NCBI GenBank assembly: GCA_030045175.1
Contig: JASIBM010000247.1
Coordinates: forward strand, 1-12,399
Length of the DNA stretch: 12,399 bases
Origin: Streptosporangiaceae bacterium
GTDB lineage: Bacteria > Actinomycetota > Actinomycetes > Streptosporangiales > Streptosporangiaceae
Direction of reading: 5' to 3'
Made by a program: the position numbers and the translations under genes. Below, one piece after another: positions 10,382 through 12,399 of this stretch. Under the pieces are notes generated by a model. That model had not been told where the DNA came from and ran no database searches. It saw nothing but the letters and a program-made list of their open reading frames with translations. How positions within the stretch are numbered: position 1 is the first letter of the stretch; every line of letters begins with the position of its first letter.

Positions 10382-12399
10382 CTACGGGGCAGTGACCGTG
10401 ACCAGGGTTCCGTACGTCAGGTACGGCCAGATCCACTTCGCCGGGGCGTAGGGCAACTCGACGCAGCCGAGGCTCTGCGGGAACCCGTAGGAGTAGCGCG
10501 GGAAGTAGTGCACCGCCTCGCCGGCGTGGAAGTAGGAGACCCACGACACGGGGTCGGCATACTGGGAGCCGTCCGGGTTGGTTCCCCGCATGATCTGGAA
10601 CCGGTACTTCAGGTACACCGGGTTGGTCCCGACCGCGGTGGGCGCGACCGAGATTCCGGTGTTCGCCAGGTTCCTGAAAATGATCTTGCCGTTATGCCAG
10701 ACGGTCAGGTGCTCGGGGATGTGCTGGCTCGCCACGGCGTACGTGTAGCCGTGCGTGTTCGCCTCGCCCTTGGTCAGCGCCGCGAACATCGCGTGCCAGA
10801 CCGCGGGCCCGATGATGCCGTCAAGCGCCAGGCCATGGTCGGCCTGGAACGCCATGACCGCGCCAATGAATATCTCGCTTGGCTCATTGGGCCGCCACAG
10901 CCTGCTGAGCTGCACCGGGTACCCGGGCTGCCAGGTGTAAGTGCCCTGTGGCGGGTCATAGGCGGCGCTGAGCTGAGCGTTGGGGTTGGTCAGCGGGGCT
11001 GGGGATCCGGTCAGCGGCGCCCACGTCAGCGGCAGGTAGCCGAGCTGGGCAAGTAGTTGCTCCATCCGCACGTTGCTGAGCTTGCCGGTCACGAACGTGA
11101 CCGTGTCTGACGCGGCGAGCGTCCCGCCCCCGGTCGCCTGGACGCCCGCGGCGCCGCCAGGGACCTGCAGGGTGACCTTGGTCAGGGGCCTGAAGCCCCG
11201 TTCCGGCGTGAAGACGGCGGCGTCCCCTGACCGCTGCCAGGTGCCGCCGATCGACGGCGTGAGCGCTGGCATCGGCGACGTCGGGCTCAGCGGCTTGGAG
11301 AAGACCACGCGGATCTCGGCAGCGCCGTTCACCGCTGTGGTGCCGTTGGCCGGGGTCACAGACACCACGGTCTCCGGGTTGTTGTCCGACGTCTGCCGCT
11401 GCGGACTGCCGCCTGCCGCCTGAGCGGCCGACTTGTGCGAGAAGTAAACGAGCCCAGCGCCGACCAGCAATACGGCGAGCACGATCAGCCCGATCGCCGG
11501 GGCCAGCCAGCGACGGCCGGGACGACCAGAAGAAGTGCCGACCTGGGGGGGCACGGTGCCGCCCAGGCCCGCGCCACCCGGGGCACTGCTACCAAGGGCA
11601 CTGCTGCCCGGGGACAGCTTGTGCCCCGATGGCCCAGAACCCTCCGCCAGGGTGCTCGCCGCGGGGATCGACCCTCCGGCAACCCCCGCCGTGCTCGCTG
11701 CGGGGAGCACCGTGCTGGCCAGGGGAGGCACCGTGCCGCCAGGGACTCCGTCGCCGGGAACGCCACGGCCCGGGACTCCGCCACCAGGGGCTCCACCGCC
11801 CGGGGCTGCACCGCCGGGGGCTGCACCGCCCGGGGCTGCACCGCCCGGGGACACCCCGGACCCCGACGGCCCGGACCCAGATAGCCCGGACCCCGATAGC
11901 CCGGACCCCGATAGCCCGGACCCCGATAGCCCGGACCCCGATAGGCCAGAGCCCGATAGGCCAGAGCCCGCAGCCAGGGTGACCGGGCTGACCGGGCTGG
12001 CTGGGTTGGACGGGCTAGCCGGGCCAGCACTTGATCCGCCCGCGCCCGATCCGCCCGCGCCCGATCCGCCCGCGCCCGATCCGCCCGCGCCCGATCCGCC
12101 CGCGCCCGATCCACCCGCGCCCGATCCACCCGCGCCCGATCCGCCCGCGCTGGCCGACGCACCAGCGCCGGCCAGCTCACCACCGGCGGCACCGGTAAGG
12201 CCGCCAAGCCCGGCTGGAGTCGCCAGCGTCGGCGGGCTGGTCGAGCCAGCACCCGGATCAAGCCCGCCGGCCGGGCCGGAAGCCCCGAAGGAACCCGCCA
12301 CCCACGTGGGGATGACCGACTCGGAATCAGGCGAGCTGGCCGGCTCGGTCAGCCAGGACGGTGCAGGGGTATCAGCCTTGGCCGGACTCGAAGGCGACG
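10382..12399 (-). CDS. Membrane-anchored L,D-transpeptidase-like protein, 5' end outside window
   Basis: The frame ends at TAG 10382 and stays open to the right edge. A GTG at 12301 exists, but 32 further sense codons precede it without a stop, so the true start is probably beyond the window. Numbering from that GTG: Gly/Ser/Ala/Pro low complexity with three pentapeptide tracts (about 50-190); Arg-rich GRPGRRW (259-265); one transmembrane helix (266-287); bacterial Ig-like domain (about 310-405, SVTPANGTTAVN to FVTGK); peptidoglycan-binding repeat (about 467-508, AVMAFQADHGLALDGIIGPAVW); YkuD-type catalytic domain to residue 639. L,D-transpeptidases cross-link or anchor peptidoglycan stems through a Cys thioester. 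Here the site reads H592-AG..H598..S610-LG-C613-VE, with Cys and Ser-x-Gly-Cys kept, but Leu and Glu where SHGC(I/V)R is usual. Arg before the helix predicts N-in topology with the enzyme outside. The family call is strong; activity is uncertain. Confidence 0.88.
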   Translation of the reverse strand, partial: SPSSPAKADTPAPSWLTEPASSPDSESVIPTWVAGSFGASGPAGGLDPGAGSTSPPTLATPAGLGGLTGAAGGELAGAGASASAGGSGAGGSGAGGSGAGGSGAGGSGAGGSGAGGSGAGGSSAGPASPSNPASPVSPVTLAAGSGLSGSGLSGSGLSGSGLSGSGLSGSGLSGSGPSGSGVSPGGAAPGGAAPGGAAPGGGAPGGGVPGRGVPGDGVPGGTVPPLASTVLPAASTAGVAGGSIPAASTLAEGSGPSGHKLSPGSSALGSSAPGGAGLGGTVPPQVGTSSGRPGRRWLAPAIGLIVLAVLLVGAGLVYFSHKSAAQAAGGSPQRQTSDNNPETVVSVTPANGTTAVNGAAEIRVVFSKPLSPTSPMPALTPSIGGTWQRSGDAAVFTPERGFRPLTKVTLQVPGGAAGVQATGGGTLAASDTVTFVTGKLSNVRMEQLLAQLGYLPLTWAPLTGSPAPLTNPNAQLSAAYDPPQGTYTWQPGYPVQLSRLWRPNEPSEIFIGAVMAFQADHGLALDGIIGPAVWHAMFAALTKGEANTHGYTYAVASQHIPEHLTVWHNGKIIFRNLANTGISVAPTAVGTNPVYLKYRFQIMRGTNPDGSQYADPVSWVSYFHAGEAVHYFPRYSYGFPQSLGCVELPYAPAKWIWPYLTYGTLVTVTAP
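11729..11848 (-). repeat. Pentapeptide tract PGGAA-like, 8 units of 15 bp
   Basis: Eight consecutive 15-bp units encode PGGAA, PGGAA, PGGAA, PGGGA, PGGGV, PGRGV, PGDGV and PGGTV in N-to-C order. The N-terminal-side units are nearly identical and the later ones more diverged. It directly abuts the next array without a gap. Confidence 0.88.
11849..11968 (-). repeat. Pentapeptide tract GSGLS, 8 units of 15 bp
   Basis: Eight 15-bp units encode six GSGLS, then GSGPS and GSGVS. The four central units share plus-strand CCGATAGCCCGGACC, while the two N-terminal-side units share a variant (AGGCCAGAG). Contiguous with the 11729-11848 array, together giving 16 pentads. Confidence 0.93.
12033..12152 (-). 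repeat. Pentapeptide tract GAGGS, 8 units of 15 bp
   Basis: Eight 15-bp units with plus-strand consensus GATCCGCCCGCGCCC start at 12033, 12048, 12063, 12078, 12093, 12108, 12123 and 12138. The first five are identical, the sixth and seventh share one substitution (GATCCACCC), and the last ends CGCTG. A spacer of 64 bp separates it from the GSGLS array. Confidence 0.97.

Noticed and set aside
10133..11056. Plus-strand open frame of 307 codons over the thrS leader and the L,D-transpeptidase domain
   Set aside because: It runs antisense through the catalytic domain and the terminator hairpin and has no recognisable motif or ribosome binding site.
11849..12152. Possible CRISPR or other spacer-repeat array
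   Set aside because: Units are 15 bp, contiguous and without spacers, and they encode pentapeptides in the frame of a real gene.

Overview
This is a high-GC window with the codon bias and gene order of an actinobacterium (Actinomycetota). The marker is a gene set for phosphatidylinositol mannosides (PIMs), lipids typical of that phylum: phosphatidylinositol-phosphate synthase, PIM acyltransferase and PimA, read in the same direction. The thrS / HIT-family / pgsA / acyltransferase / pimA / (small gene) / pdxS order matches, from memory, the Mycobacterium tuberculosis block Rv2614c to Rv2606c. I cannot assign a genus.

Layout, left to right. 1-155 (+): the C-terminal tail of a gene, probably a HAD-type hydrolase, running convergently into pdxS and overlapping it by 53 bp. 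103-1047 (-): pdxS, the PLP synthase lyase subunit. 1198-1899 (-): a membrane-anchored LemA-like protein whose GTG start overlaps the pimA stop. 1896-3086 (-): pimA. 3159-4142 (-): PIM acyltransferase. 4253-4885 (-): CDP-alcohol phosphatidyltransferase (PIP synthase). 5049-7193 (+): an EF-G2-like GTPase, the only complete plus-strand gene. 7287-7958 (-): HIT protein resembling Ap4A phosphorylase. 8013-10121 (-): thrS. 10382-12399 (-): a large membrane-anchored L,D-transpeptidase-like protein, cut by the right edge.

How the genes fit together: pgsA, patA and pimA supply successive steps from inositol phospholipid to acylated PIM at the cytoplasmic face of the membrane. thrS and the HIT gene may be linked through Ap4A, which aminoacyl-tRNA synthetases can make and the HIT enzyme would cleave. 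pdxS makes PLP, but its usual partner pdxT is not beside it here. The L,D-transpeptidase-like gene is separated from thrS by a hairpin terminator and works on the cell wall.

I see no CRISPR array, transposon, phage gene, tRNA or rRNA, and no gene-free stretch longer than about 210 bp. The block is mostly conserved housekeeping. The unusual content is: (a) an EF-G paralogue lacking several hallmark GTPase residues; (b) an L,D-transpeptidase-like protein with a non-canonical SLGCVE active-site motif and a repeat-rich, probably cytoplasmic N-terminus of about 300 residues; (c) five in-frame 15-bp (five-codon) tandem arrays in two genes, plus a repeat-built insertion in the ThrRS TGS domain; and (d) short tandem duplications sitting on or beside the stop codons of three genes. 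I found nothing that I would call a new multi-gene system.
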